A stretch of DNA of 64,000 bases from G963667425 sp963667425 [NCBI: bacterium] (GTDB taxonomy: Bacteria > UBP6 > UBA1177): assembly GCA_963667425.1 (NCBI GenBank), contig OY763407.1, forward strand, positions 1,984,001 through 2,048,000. Direction: 5' to 3'. The position numbers and the translations under genes were made by a program. The notes under the pieces are model-generated. The model ran no database searches. It had not been told where the DNA came from and saw only the letters and a program-made list of their open reading frames with translations. Shown piece by piece: positions 1 to 8,116 of the stretch (its first letter is position 1; every line of letters begins with the position of its first letter).

Positions 1-620
1 ATGGAATCAAACATTTCGGAAAGTTTCGGAACAACGACAATAAACATTATAGAAATAACAATTATTGACATGACAAGCAGAATAATAGGATAAGTCATGG
101 CAGAACGAACTCTGTTTTTAAGGTCCAGCTGCGATTCAAGAAAATCGGCAAGTCTCAAAAGAACTTTGTCTAATGCACCACTTTCTTCACCTGCTGCTAT
201 CATATTGCAGTAAAGATCAGAAAATGTATCAGGAAAATCCTTGGCACTTCTTGAAAAGCTGTAACCTTCCTGAATTTTGTTTTTAACAAGCATCATCGTT
301 TCTTTAAGATATGCATTCTGCTGTTGTTCTGCAACTGCTCCAAGCGCTTCAACAAGCGGAATACTTGCCTTCTGAAGTGTTGCGAGAAGTCTTGTCATGG
401 AAGCGACTTCATCTAAAGAAGCTTTTTTTGAACGGAGAGAAAGAAGCATTTTAAGATTTGTAAGATCAAAAGCATCTTTTGATGATTTTTCCTTTATATC
501 CGAAACAAAAAGTCCTTCTGACTGAAGTTTCATTTTCAAAGTATTTCTACTCTCACTTTCAGTAATACCTTTTATCTCTTTTCCGCTTTTATCAACTACT
601 TTATATGAAAAAAGAGGCAT
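1..620 (-). CDS. gspF: Type II secretion inner-membrane protein GspF (3' part missing)
   Basis: Inner-membrane platform protein of the type II secretion system, contacting the GspE ATPase and GspL/GspM. The reverse strand reads MPLFSYKVVDKSGKEIKGIT and continues open to the window edge. It shows the T2SSF pattern (LATLQKASIPLVEAL, AGEESGALDKVLLRLADFLE) and then the first hydrophobic segment, about residues 170-195. Only about 206 N-terminal residues lie in the window. The start is ATG at 620, overlapping the gspE stop as TAATG, with an AGGAGG ribosome site inside the gspE end, so the two genes are translationally coupled. Family identity is clear; a type IV pilus PilC homologue is unlikely given the gspC and gspD neighbours. 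Confidence 0.93.
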   Translation of the reverse strand, partial: MPLFSYKVVDKSGKEIKGITESESRNTLKMKLQSEGLFVSDIKEKSSKDAFDLTNLKMLLSLRSKKASLDEVASMTRLLATLQKASIPLVEALGAVAEQQQNAYLKETMMLVKNKIQEGYSFSRSAKDFPDTFSDLYCNMIAAGEESGALDKVLLRLADFLESQLDLKNRVRSAMTYPIILLVMSIIVISIMFIVVVPKLSEMFDS

Positions 621-2311
621 TATGAATCCTCCTGAGTAACACGAAGAATTTCATCAGGTGATGTTATTCCTTTTACCGCTTTTAAAGCACCATCTTCTCT
701 TAAAGTCAGCATTCCATTTGAAGAAGCTATTTTCTTTATTTCAGAAGAACTGCTTCTGTTTACAACAGCACGTCTCATTTCATCATCTATTTTTATAAGC
801 TCAAAAATACCTGTTCGTCCCTGATAACCTATACCTCGACACAAATCACACCCTTCGGCACGATAAAAAATATGAGATTCATATTCTTGCGGATCCAGAC
901 CCAAATCCTCAAGTATAGCAGGTTCAGGATGATATGGTTTTTTACAGTGGGGACACAGTATTCTTACAAGTCGTTGCGCAAGAACACCAACAATAGTTGA
1001 TGTCAGAAGAAATGGCTCAACACCCATATCAGTAAGCCTTGTAAAAACAGAAGGAGCATCATTTGTGTGTATAGTGCTCAAAACAAGGTGACCTGTAAGT
1101 GCAGCCTGTATTGCTATGTCAGCTGTATCTTTATCTCTGATTTCTCCAACCATTATAATATCAGGATCCTGACGAAGAATAGATCTTAAACCATGAGCAA
1201 AAGTAAGCCCTATTTTACTGTTTATATGAATCTGATTTATACCTTTAAGCTGAATTTCAACAGGATCTTCTTCTGTTATGATTTTTACATCAGGAGAATT
1301 TATTTCTGTTAAAGCGGAATAAAGAGTTGTCGTTTTTCCACTTCCGGTAGGACCGCAGACAAGAAATATTCCATGCTTTTTATTTATCAGCTCTCTCATT
1401 GTTTTAAGATCTCTGGATGTAAAGCCTGAAGCATCAAGAGAAAGTTTCTGTGATTTTTTATCCAGAATTCTGAGTACTACAGACTCGCCATGAGTAGAAG
1501 GAAGAGTTGAAAGTCTTAAATCTATATCATTTCCGGCAATCCTTACTTTGATATTACCATCCTGAGGAAGTCTTTTTTCAGAAATATTAAGTTTACCCAT
1601 AATTTTAAGCCTTGTAATAAGACCCGCCTGAGCAGCTTTAGGAACTCTCTGAAAAACATTAAGTTTGCCATCTTTTCTGAATCTGACCAGAACTTCATCT
1701 TCAAAACTTTCAAAATGAATATCACTTACTCTGTCTTTTGCAGCTCTGGCAATAGTATTATTGACAAAACGGATAATTGGAGCTTCATCATTACTGTCAA
1801 TAAGATCAGGAATTGATGTATCATCTTCGGCAGACATTTCCTTAAATTCTTCTGCATTAAGACCTTTGTCTGCAGTTTCGACACGACTATAGAGATTGTT
1901 AATGATATCCATTATCTTAATATCATTTACAAGAAAAGGAACCGCTGTTTTTCCATAAATAAGATAAAGCTGATTAAAAAGAAGAGAAATCTCATTGCTG
2001 GAAGTAACCACAATCAGTTTGTTGTTCTCTTCACATAAAGGAATTGCCATATACCGTTTTGCAAGAAAAATAGGAAACTGCTCTAGCATAACAAGATCTG
2101 CCTTTTCAAGATCCTTTTCATCAAAAAACTTAAAACCGGATTGTTCCTGAAGAGAATTAAAGAGATTTTCAATAGTCAGAGATGTTTCTTCCCTAAGTAT
2201 CGAACCTATTTTCTGGTTCTGATTCTTAGACTGAGAAACAAGAGCATCACCAAGCTCTTTTTCTGTTATAAAACCTTTTTCCAGAAGTATTTCGCCTATT
2301 TTCTTTTTCAT
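620..2311 (-). CDS. gspE: Type II secretion ATPase GspE
   Basis: Cytoplasmic hexameric ATPase that powers pseudopilus assembly. The N-terminal part (about 1-150) matches the GspE_N/MshEN type (GEILLEKGFITEKEL). The ATPase core carries Walker A GPTGSGKTTT, an Asp box (EEDPVEI), Walker B with RQDPDIIMVGEIRD, and the His box (LSTIHTND). Two zinc-type CxxC pairs follow (CPHC, CDLC) before GRTGIFE, as in GspE rather than PilT. About 563 residues, normal for the family. The start used is ATG at 2311, overlapping the gspD stop as TGATG; a TTG one codon upstream is less likely. It sits in the order C-D-E-F, a classical gsp operon layout. Confidence 0.96.
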   Translation of the reverse strand: MKKKIGEILLEKGFITEKELGDALVSQSKNQNQKIGSILREETSLTIENLFNSLQEQSGFKFFDEKDLEKADLVMLEQFPIFLAKRYMAIPLCEENNKLIVVTSSNEISLLFNQLYLIYGKTAVPFLVNDIKIMDIINNLYSRVETADKGLNAEEFKEMSAEDDTSIPDLIDSNDEAPIIRFVNNTIARAAKDRVSDIHFESFEDEVLVRFRKDGKLNVFQRVPKAAQAGLITRLKIMGKLNISEKRLPQDGNIKVRIAGNDIDLRLSTLPSTHGESVVLRILDKKSQKLSLDASGFTSRDLKTMRELINKKHGIFLVCGPTGSGKTTTLYSALTEINSPDVKIITEEDPVEIQLKGINQIHINSKIGLTFAHGLRSILRQDPDIIMVGEIRDKDTADIAIQAALTGHLVLSTIHTNDAPSVFTRLTDMGVEPFLLTSTIVGVLAQRLVRILCPHCKKPYHPEPAILEDLGLDPQEYESHIFYRAEGCDLCRGIGYQGRTGIFELIKIDDEMRRAVVNRSSSSEIKKIASSNGMLTLREDGALKAVKGITSPDEILRVTQEDS

Positions 2312-4833
2312 CAATACTCCTCATCATCGATAGCAGGAACTTTTTCCTTTGCAGAATCAAATATTTCATCCTTAATCTGGGTATCCTGCATACTTCCATC
2401 AGGAGTTATTATTTTTGCATCTATTTTACTGTTTATATGCTGTTCAATAAGTTCATCTTCTCTTTTCGATTCAGAGTTTATTTTCTGGAAAAGAGAAAGC
2501 AGCATTCCTCTTTTCTTTTCCATAAATATGTTATTCTGGACATCTTTTATTTTACCGTAAAACTTCTTTGCGAATTCTTCTCTCTCTTTTGTCTTTTTCT
2601 GATAAATTCTGTCAAAATCTATTTTACTTTCAATAATATGAGGAGTGAGAATAAGAAGAAGATTCGATTTCTTATTTGTTTTTGTAGTGTATTTAAAAAG
2701 ATTTCCAAGAACAGGAATATCGCCAAGTAAAGGAATTTTGTTTTCATATTCAGAAACGTAATCCTTCATAAGACCGCCGATAACTATCGTCTGCTCATTT
2801 TCAGCATTTACAATAGTTTTAGCAGATCTTTTAGTAGTAATATAACCGTAGCTAGTCTGGGCACCAAGTTCTGTAACCTCCTGCTGAACATCAAGTGTCA
2901 TATAACCACCGTCATTGATTTGAGGTTTTATTTTAAGTTTAAGCGCAACATCTTCTCTTGTATAAGTTACAGTACTTCCTGCCGTGCTGTTAATAATCGT
3001 ACCTGAAGGGAAAGGAACTGTTTCACCTACTGTGATTTCAGCTTCTTCGTTATCTGTGGTAAGAATATGAGGAGTCGACATAACATTAACGTTAGTATCA
3101 CTTTTAGCTGCATTAAGAAGCATACCAACAGAAGGAACTCCACCAAAAACACCAATACCAGGAATATCTTCTGTACTGCTTACCGTTGAAGAACTAAGCA
3201 TACCTGAAACAAAACCAGGAGTTGGAGTTGTAAGAGCCTTTCCAAAGAATATAGGCACTTTTTCTCCATTAATGTTTGCATTATAACCACCGGCAGCATA
3301 AGCAAGACCATATTCTGAGTCTTCCTGCACATTTACTTCCATAATTATTGCTTCAACAAAAACCTGTTTTCTTCTCTGATCCAGCTCCTTTATAACATTT
3401 TTCAGACTTTTATAATCCCTAAGAGAAGCAACAACAACCAGAGAATTTGTAGATTCATCAGCAGAAAGGCTGACCTCACCTTCAAAAATGGAAGAACCTT
3501 TTGAATTTTTCTGATTTCCTTTATATTGAGCAACCTTTGAAAGAGTTGTTACAAGATCTTTTGCTTTGGCATTCTGAAGAGGAACAACATGAACTTCTCC
3601 CTCACCCTCAACTTGAGTATCAAGTTTAGAAAGAATTGTTATTGCAAGTTTATAGTTTGCCTTTGTTGTAAGAAAGACAAGCTGTTCACTTCTGTCATCA
3701 GCAACAATATGAATAAAGTTTGCAACATCATCATCAGAAGATGCAGTAATATCTTTTTTATTTCTAGCTTTATTGTTATTGTTTGCATTAACCCCTGCTT
3801 TATTTGATATTTCAGCAAGAGAAGGGACTTCAGCACTGTTTTTGTTTCTCTTGTTCATCTGGGAAGCAAGCGGCTTAAAAATTTCTTCCAGTGTTTTCTT
3901 GGCATCTGTGGGGGAAACATGTTTAAGCTTTACAAAGAAAAATTCAGGAATTTCTGTTTCCGGCCTTGGTTTATCAAGATCTGCAACAACTTTAAGCATT
4001 TTTCTAATATTTGCGGCATAATCAACAATAAGAATAGTCTTGTCATCAAAAACCAGAAGACTTCCACCCTTGCCTCTGAAAATATTAAGAACTTTCTGCA
4101 TCTCCTTAGCATCTGTATTTGCGACTCTTATTATTGTTGCAACCATTGTAAAAGTGTAAGGTATAGCATTTTCTTTACCATAATATGGAATATTAGTTGA
4201 AACCGCATCTTTCTCGGACATAACGATAGTATATTTCCCATCTGGAACCACGGTTACATTGTTTACAGAAAGAACAGTAAGAAATGTTTTATATGCATCT
4301 TTTATAGTAACGGAAGAAGGAGACATTATTGTGACTTTTGATTTAGCAAGACGTTCCTGAAGAATAAAATTCTTTTTCATTTTTTCGCTAAACCATTTTA
4401 TAACATCAAGAAGAGGTGTTTCCTGAAAATCAAGCCAGACTTTAGCATCATCAGGAAGAGGTTTGTCAGTGTGAACAGATTCAATTTTTATTGTATCTGA
4501 AGCTGTAGTTTTTCTTGAAGAATCATATTCCGGAACAGAAGGAACTGCAGGAGTTGTTGTAGCTCTGTTAACAACTTTTGCCTGCGGAGCTTTTACTTCT
4601 TGTTTTACAGAATCATCCTTTTTTTCCTCTTTATTGGAATCTTCCTCTTTCTTTTCACTATCTTCATCCTTTTTTTTATCTTTTTCAGGCATTTTCTTTA
4701 ATTTTGTATCACCCAGTCTTGCCTTTGTAAGAGGAAATTTTATCTTACTCGGATCTAGTTTCATCTGAGCATCCAGGACCAGAGGTAAAACAAAAATAAT
4801 TAAAAACAAAATCGAGAGCAATCTGCTTTTCAT
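2311..4833 (-). CDS. gspD: Type II secretion secretin GspD
   Basis: Outer-membrane secretin that forms the exit pore of the T2SS. It begins with a signal peptide (about 1-22, ending near LDAQ) and then a Lys/Glu-rich stretch of about 50 residues before the N0 domain (WLDFQETPLLDVIKWFSEKM). Three N1-N3 modules follow (FFFVKLKHVSPTDAKKTLEE; VHVVPLQNAKAKDLVTTL; VFVEAIIMEVNV). The secretin core (about 530-770) shows NVNVMSTPHILTTDNEEAEI, VGETVPFPSG and NLLLILTPHII. The last 90 residues are charged and may be an S-domain-like tail for a pilotin. At 840 residues it is longer than the usual 650-700, the excess lying in the charged N-terminal spacer and tail. It overlaps gspE by one base. Confidence 0.96.
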   Translation of the reverse strand: MKSRLLSILFLIIFVLPLVLDAQMKLDPSKIKFPLTKARLGDTKLKKMPEKDKKKDEDSEKKEEDSNKEEKKDDSVKQEVKAPQAKVVNRATTTPAVPSVPEYDSSRKTTASDTIKIESVHTDKPLPDDAKVWLDFQETPLLDVIKWFSEKMKKNFILQERLAKSKVTIMSPSSVTIKDAYKTFLTVLSVNNVTVVPDGKYTIVMSEKDAVSTNIPYYGKENAIPYTFTMVATIIRVANTDAKEMQKVLNIFRGKGGSLLVFDDKTILIVDYAANIRKMLKVVADLDKPRPETEIPEFFFVKLKHVSPTDAKKTLEEIFKPLASQMNKRNKNSAEVPSLAEISNKAGVNANNNNKARNKKDITASSDDDVANFIHIVADDRSEQLVFLTTKANYKLAITILSKLDTQVEGEGEVHVVPLQNAKAKDLVTTLSKVAQYKGNQKNSKGSSIFEGEVSLSADESTNSLVVVASLRDYKSLKNVIKELDQRRKQVFVEAIIMEVNVQEDSEYGLAYAAGGYNANINGEKVPIFFGKALTTPTPGFVSGMLSSSTVSSTEDIPGIGVFGGVPSVGMLLNAAKSDTNVNVMSTPHILTTDNEEAEITVGETVPFPSGTIINSTAGSTVTYTREDVALKLKIKPQINDGGYMTLDVQQEVTELGAQTSYGYITTKRSAKTIVNAENEQTIVIGGLMKDYVSEYENKIPLLGDIPVLGNLFKYTTKTNKKSNLLLILTPHIIESKIDFDRIYQKKTKEREEFAKKFYGKIKDVQNNIFMEKKRGMLLSLFQKINSESKREDELIEQHINSKIDAKIITPDGSMQDTQIKDEIFDSAKEKVPAIDDEEY

Positions 4834-4873
4834 CTTTTCAAACTCCGTTTATATAAAATTTAAATTCTTCAAA

Positions 4874-5845
4874 TTATTCTATGGTATACTCCATAGATTC
4901 AGGTTTTCCGCCTCTTACAATATTAAGAGAAATCTTATCGGCATTTCTAAGCCTCTGATAAGCTTCAAGAGCTTTATCAGGACTCGAAATATCAATTCCA
5001 TTTATGTTTTTTATGACATCTCCATTCTGAAGTCCTATTTGACTGTAAAGGCTGTTCGGCCTTATCGAAAAAATCTTAAAACCAGCTTCGCCTCTGGCAG
5101 GAACAATTCTGGCCTGTCTTGCAAGAACGTTAAGATTTGTTGTCGCTTTCATTATTTCGCTTCTTGAAACGACATAACTATGATCATCTATTTTTCTAAT
5201 ATTTACATCCTGTTGAGTCGGCATAGCATTATTTATTGGTGCTTTTACAGCGACATCTTTATTTTTCGGCCTATTGGTTATTGCATCACCAAGACACCTT
5301 ACACCTGAAGGTGTTTCAAAAACAACTATATTTCTATCAACATAAAGAAGTTTGGTTCCTTTATCAACCTCTTCCCCAACAGAAATTACAGTGGGAGGAA
5401 TCTCATCTTTTGTTGCTTTTTGTTCAACAGAAATGGAAGAATACTCCACAGGAATTGCAGGAACAATAGCCGTAAGCTTAACACCATCCAAAGCCTGACA
5501 TTTATCAGGATTGTTAAGATAATAGTTGATATCAGTAGGCTCGTTCTTAGATTCTTTTACAAGAGCTCCGTCAGTATTTATTCCAGGTACAACAACAGAA
5601 AGATCTATCTGGCGCTGTTCCAGATCAAAAATATTATGCTCTGAAACAGATGTTTTATCTTCTCCAAAGAAAACTATTTTTTTATTATTAATATTACCTT
5701 CTGTTTTTTCGTAATAATCTTTTCCAAGCGGAACATAAATAATGTTTTTACCAACAGCAACTGAAATTGCAAAACCTGTCAATGCAAAGAAAAGAAAGGC
5801 AAGTGAAACAAAAACAGCGATATCAAAAAGAGTTCTATTTCTCAT
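4874..5845 (-). CDS. gspC: Type II secretion protein GspC with PDZ domain
   Basis: Bitopic inner-membrane protein that links the inner-membrane platform to the GspD periplasmic domains. One N-terminal membrane segment (about residues 8-30) is followed by a periplasmic homology region and a C-terminal PDZ domain (about 250-323: IRPNSLYSQIGLQNGDVIKNING). About 323 residues. The start is ATG at 5845, preceded by GGAAGGAG; an ATG 18 codons upstream has no ribosome site. It is first in the minus-strand gspCDEF run, 40 bp before gspD, and faces the radical-SAM gene at 6108 across a divergent intergenic region. The PDZ type of GspC is known from Vibrio and Xanthomonas relatives; here the assignment rests mainly on position, topology and PDZ. 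Confidence 0.88.
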   Translation of the reverse strand: MRNRTLFDIAVFVSLAFLFFALTGFAISVAVGKNIIYVPLGKDYYEKTEGNINNKKIVFFGEDKTSVSEHNIFDLEQRQIDLSVVVPGINTDGALVKESKNEPTDINYYLNNPDKCQALDGVKLTAIVPAIPVEYSSISVEQKATKDEIPPTVISVGEEVDKGTKLLYVDRNIVVFETPSGVRCLGDAITNRPKNKDVAVKAPINNAMPTQQDVNIRKIDDHSYVVSRSEIMKATTNLNVLARQARIVPARGEAGFKIFSIRPNSLYSQIGLQNGDVIKNINGIDISSPDKALEAYQRLRNADKISLNIVRGGKPESMEYTIE

Positions 5846-5954
5846 CGGCTCCTTCCAGAAAAATTTCAACGATGCCGATATAAGCAAAAAAAATGCCAAA
5901 ACCCTTTTCTTTAAATATCAACGGGTTACAAAACCGTTTTTGTATGCCAAAAAA

Positions 5955-5984
5955 TCATTTTGTCATATTGACATGACAAAATGA
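5955..5984. promoter_or_regulatory. Perfect 12-bp inverted repeat between gspC and the radical-SAM gene
   Basis: TCATTTTGTCAT and ATGACAAAATGA are exact inverted copies separated by six bases (5967-5972). The loop and right arm contain TTGACA (5968-5973). The element lies about 110 bp upstream of the gspC start and about 125 bp upstream of the plus-strand gene. No T-tract follows either arm, so an operator is more likely than a terminator. The regulator is unknown. Confidence 0.5.
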
Positions 5985-6035
5985 CTGTCAGATAAACTTG
6001 TTTCAAGTTATATAAAAGCAAAGCATAATTCTCCA

Positions 6036-6063
6036 TTGCCCAAAAATTTTTATTGTATATAAT
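6036..6063 (+). promoter_or_regulatory. Candidate sigma-70 promoter of the radical-SAM pair
   Basis: TTGCCC (6036-6041), a 16-bp spacer and a perfect TATAAT (6058-6063), 44 bp before the ATG at 6108. The -10 is a full consensus match and the -35 matches four of six bases. The spacing suits a start site near 6070. Confidence 0.55.
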
Positions 6064-6074
6064 CACGAATCTTG

Positions 6075-6091
6075 TGAGAATATATTTCTCA
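6075..6091. promoter_or_regulatory. TGAGAA-N5-TTCTCA palindrome in the leader of the radical-SAM gene
   Basis: A perfect 6-bp dyad with a TATAT centre, just downstream of the -10 and 16 bp before the start codon. The position suits a repressor operator overlapping the transcription start. It does not match the classical LexA box that I know, so the regulator is not assigned. Confidence 0.4.
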
Positions 6092-6107
6092 TAAAACTGA
6101 GGGAATT

Positions 6108-7355
6108 ATGGAAACTGGCGATAAGCTCATAATTCTTGGTGAAGCAGCAAAATATGATGCCAGCTGCTCATCAAGCGGAAGTGAAAGAAAAGGAAAAACA
6201 GGAGAAACCGGAAGCGGACACAAAGCCGGAATATGTCACAGCTGGGCAAGCGACGGCAGATGTATAAGTTTACTCAAAATTCTCCTTACCAACTATTGCA
6301 TTTATGACTGTGCATACTGCATAAACAGAAGAAGCAACGATGTAAAAAGAGCAGCATTTACAGTTGATGAAGTGGTTTCACTTACAATGAATTTTTATAA
6401 AAGAAACTACATCGAAGGCTTGTTTTTAAGTTCAGGTATAGTGAAAAATCCAGATTACACAATGGAACGAATGATGCTCGTTGCAAAAAAGCTAAGAAAT
6501 GAAGAACATTTCAATGGATATATTCATTTAAAAGCTATTCCAGGAGCAAGCGAGACACTTATAAAAGAAGCAGGACTGTATGCTGACAGAATGTCCGTTA
6601 ACATCGAACTACCTTCAGAAAGAAGTCTGCTTTTACTTACAAACAAAGATAGGGGCTCCATTCTCTCTCCGATGAAACAGATAACAACAACTATCCATGA
6701 AAACACTGAAGAGAGGAAATTTTCAAAAAAACTTCCTATTTTTGCACCGGCAGGTCAGACAACCCAGCTGATAGTTGGAGCAACACCGGAAAACGACCTC
6801 AAAATCATAAAACTCACAGAAGCAATGTATAAGAAATACAATCTAAAAAGAGTCTATTATTCAGCATTTGTTCCTGGAAGTAATGATAAACGTCTTCCTG
6901 TTGTTTCAACGCCGCCTCTTGCACGTGAACACAGACTTTATCAGGCAGACTGGCTGTTAAGATTTTATAATTTTGAGGCCGATGAAATAATTTCTCCTGA
7001 ATCACCATTTCTTTCAGAAGAAGTAGATCCTAAAGCATCATGGGCAATGAGAAATCTTAACCTTTTTCCAGTTGAAATAAATAAAGCGTCACTTGAGACA
7101 CTTTTAAGAGTACCTGGTATCGGAAAAACTTCCGCTCTTAAAATTGTCAGTGCAAGAAAAAATGGAAAACTCGACTTTGAACATCTTAAAAGAATGAATG
7201 TTGTCCTTAAAAGAGCCCGTTTTTTTATAACATGCAAAGGAAAAATGATGGAAGGAACACTTCTTAAAGAAAATATAATTTACGAAGCAATGAAAAAGAC
7301 ATCAACAAAAGCCGGAAGTACAGACCACATTTATGAACAGCTATCTTTATTTTAA
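6108..7355 (+). CDS. Putative DNA modification/repair radical-SAM protein with HhH domain (TIGR03916 type)
   Basis: Radical-SAM enzyme of a family whose reaction is not known but which is linked to DNA metabolism by its domains and partners. The cluster motif CIYDCAYC gives Cys64, Cys68 and Cys71 (CX3CX2C). Further conserved Cys residues precede it (Cys20, Cys43, Cys52). The C-terminal part, about 322-350, holds a helix-hairpin-helix (LLRVPGIGKTSALKI) typical of non-specific DNA binding. At 415 residues the length fits the family. The ATG follows GAGGGA. The stop is two bases before the next ORF, the usual partner of this family. In many genomes a uracil-DNA-glycosylase-like domain is attached or adjacent; none is seen here. 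Confidence 0.88.
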   Translation: METGDKLIILGEAAKYDASCSSSGSERKGKTGETGSGHKAGICHSWASDGRCISLLKILLTNYCIYDCAYCINRRSNDVKRAAFTVDEVVSLTMNFYKRNYIEGLFLSSGIVKNPDYTMERMMLVAKKLRNEEHFNGYIHLKAIPGASETLIKEAGLYADRMSVNIELPSERSLLLLTNKDRGSILSPMKQITTTIHENTEERKFSKKLPIFAPAGQTTQLIVGATPENDLKIIKLTEAMYKKYNLKRVYYSAFVPGSNDKRLPVVSTPPLAREHRLYQADWLLRFYNFEADEIISPESPFLSEEVDPKASWAMRNLNLFPVEINKASLETLLRVPGIGKTSALKIVSARKNGKLDFEHLKRMNVVLKRARFFITCKGKMMEGTLLKENIIYEAMKKTSTKAGSTDHIYEQLSLF

Positions 7356-7357
7356 AA

Positions 7358-8113
7358 ATGATATTTATATATGATGGCACGTTTGAAGGAATGCTTTCAG
7401 CTGTATTTGATGCAATTCTTGTAAATGAAGAAATATTTATTGAGACAGAAGAAAATCATACTCCAAGACTTTTTCACGAAATAACTAAAATTCAAACATC
7501 GACTGACAAAGCAAAAAGAGTTTCCAGAAAAATTATAGAAAACATGGGAACATTTACATTTTCAGTTGTTGCATATCTTTTTCTTTCCGAAGATAAAGAA
7601 AGAGGAACATTAGCATTTCATCTCATAAAGGAAGGGCTAAAACATGGCAGAAACGTTACATCATTTCTGCAAAATAAAGAAGTAGCAAAAGCAATGGGAA
7701 TAAGAAAAAAAGTTGCAAACGAAAAACACCGTCTTCTTGGATTAATAAGATTTTCAGAGCTTTCAAATAACATTCTATATGCTCCATTTGAACCTGACCA
7801 CAACATTATAACACTATTGATTTCTCACTTTAAAGAGCGGCTTTCAGCCGACAGATGGATGATTCACGATATAAAAAGAGGACTCGCCATTTTTCATGAA
7901 AACGGAACCATTCAAAATATTGAATTTAAAGATGAAGAAATATCAAAAACCAATCTGGAAACACTTTACGGCATTTCAGAAAATGAAAAAAAGCTGTCAT
8001 CAATGTGGAAAGAATTCTTTAAAGCCGTTGCAATAGAAGAGAGAATAAATCCGAAACTGCAAAAGCAGTATATGCCTAAAAGATACTGGAAATATCTTAA
8101 AGAGACACATTAA
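7358..8113 (+). CDS. Partner protein of the radical-SAM enzyme (DUF4130/TIGR03915 type)
   Basis: Probable DNA-metabolism protein of unknown reaction, nearly always encoded next to the radical-SAM/HhH protein. It opens with the family signature IFIYDGTFEGMLSAVFDAI and continues with the helical middle (GLIRFSELSNNILYAPFEPD) and the DRWMIHDIKRGLAIFHENG block. It ends with KRYWKYLKE, also typical. At 251 residues it lacks the C-terminal uracil-glycosylase-like fusion found in some homologues. It starts two bases after the stop of its neighbour without a separate promoter, so co-translation is likely. The gene is convergent with the lipoprotein gene, leaving only three bases between the stops. 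Confidence 0.85.
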   Translation: MIFIYDGTFEGMLSAVFDAILVNEEIFIETEENHTPRLFHEITKIQTSTDKAKRVSRKIIENMGTFTFSVVAYLFLSEDKERGTLAFHLIKEGLKHGRNVTSFLQNKEVAKAMGIRKKVANEKHRLLGLIRFSELSNNILYAPFEPDHNIITLLISHFKERLSADRWMIHDIKRGLAIFHENGTIQNIEFKDEEISKTNLETLYGISENEKKLSSMWKEFFKAVAIEERINPKLQKQYMPKRYWKYLKETH

Positions 8114-8116
8114 GAC

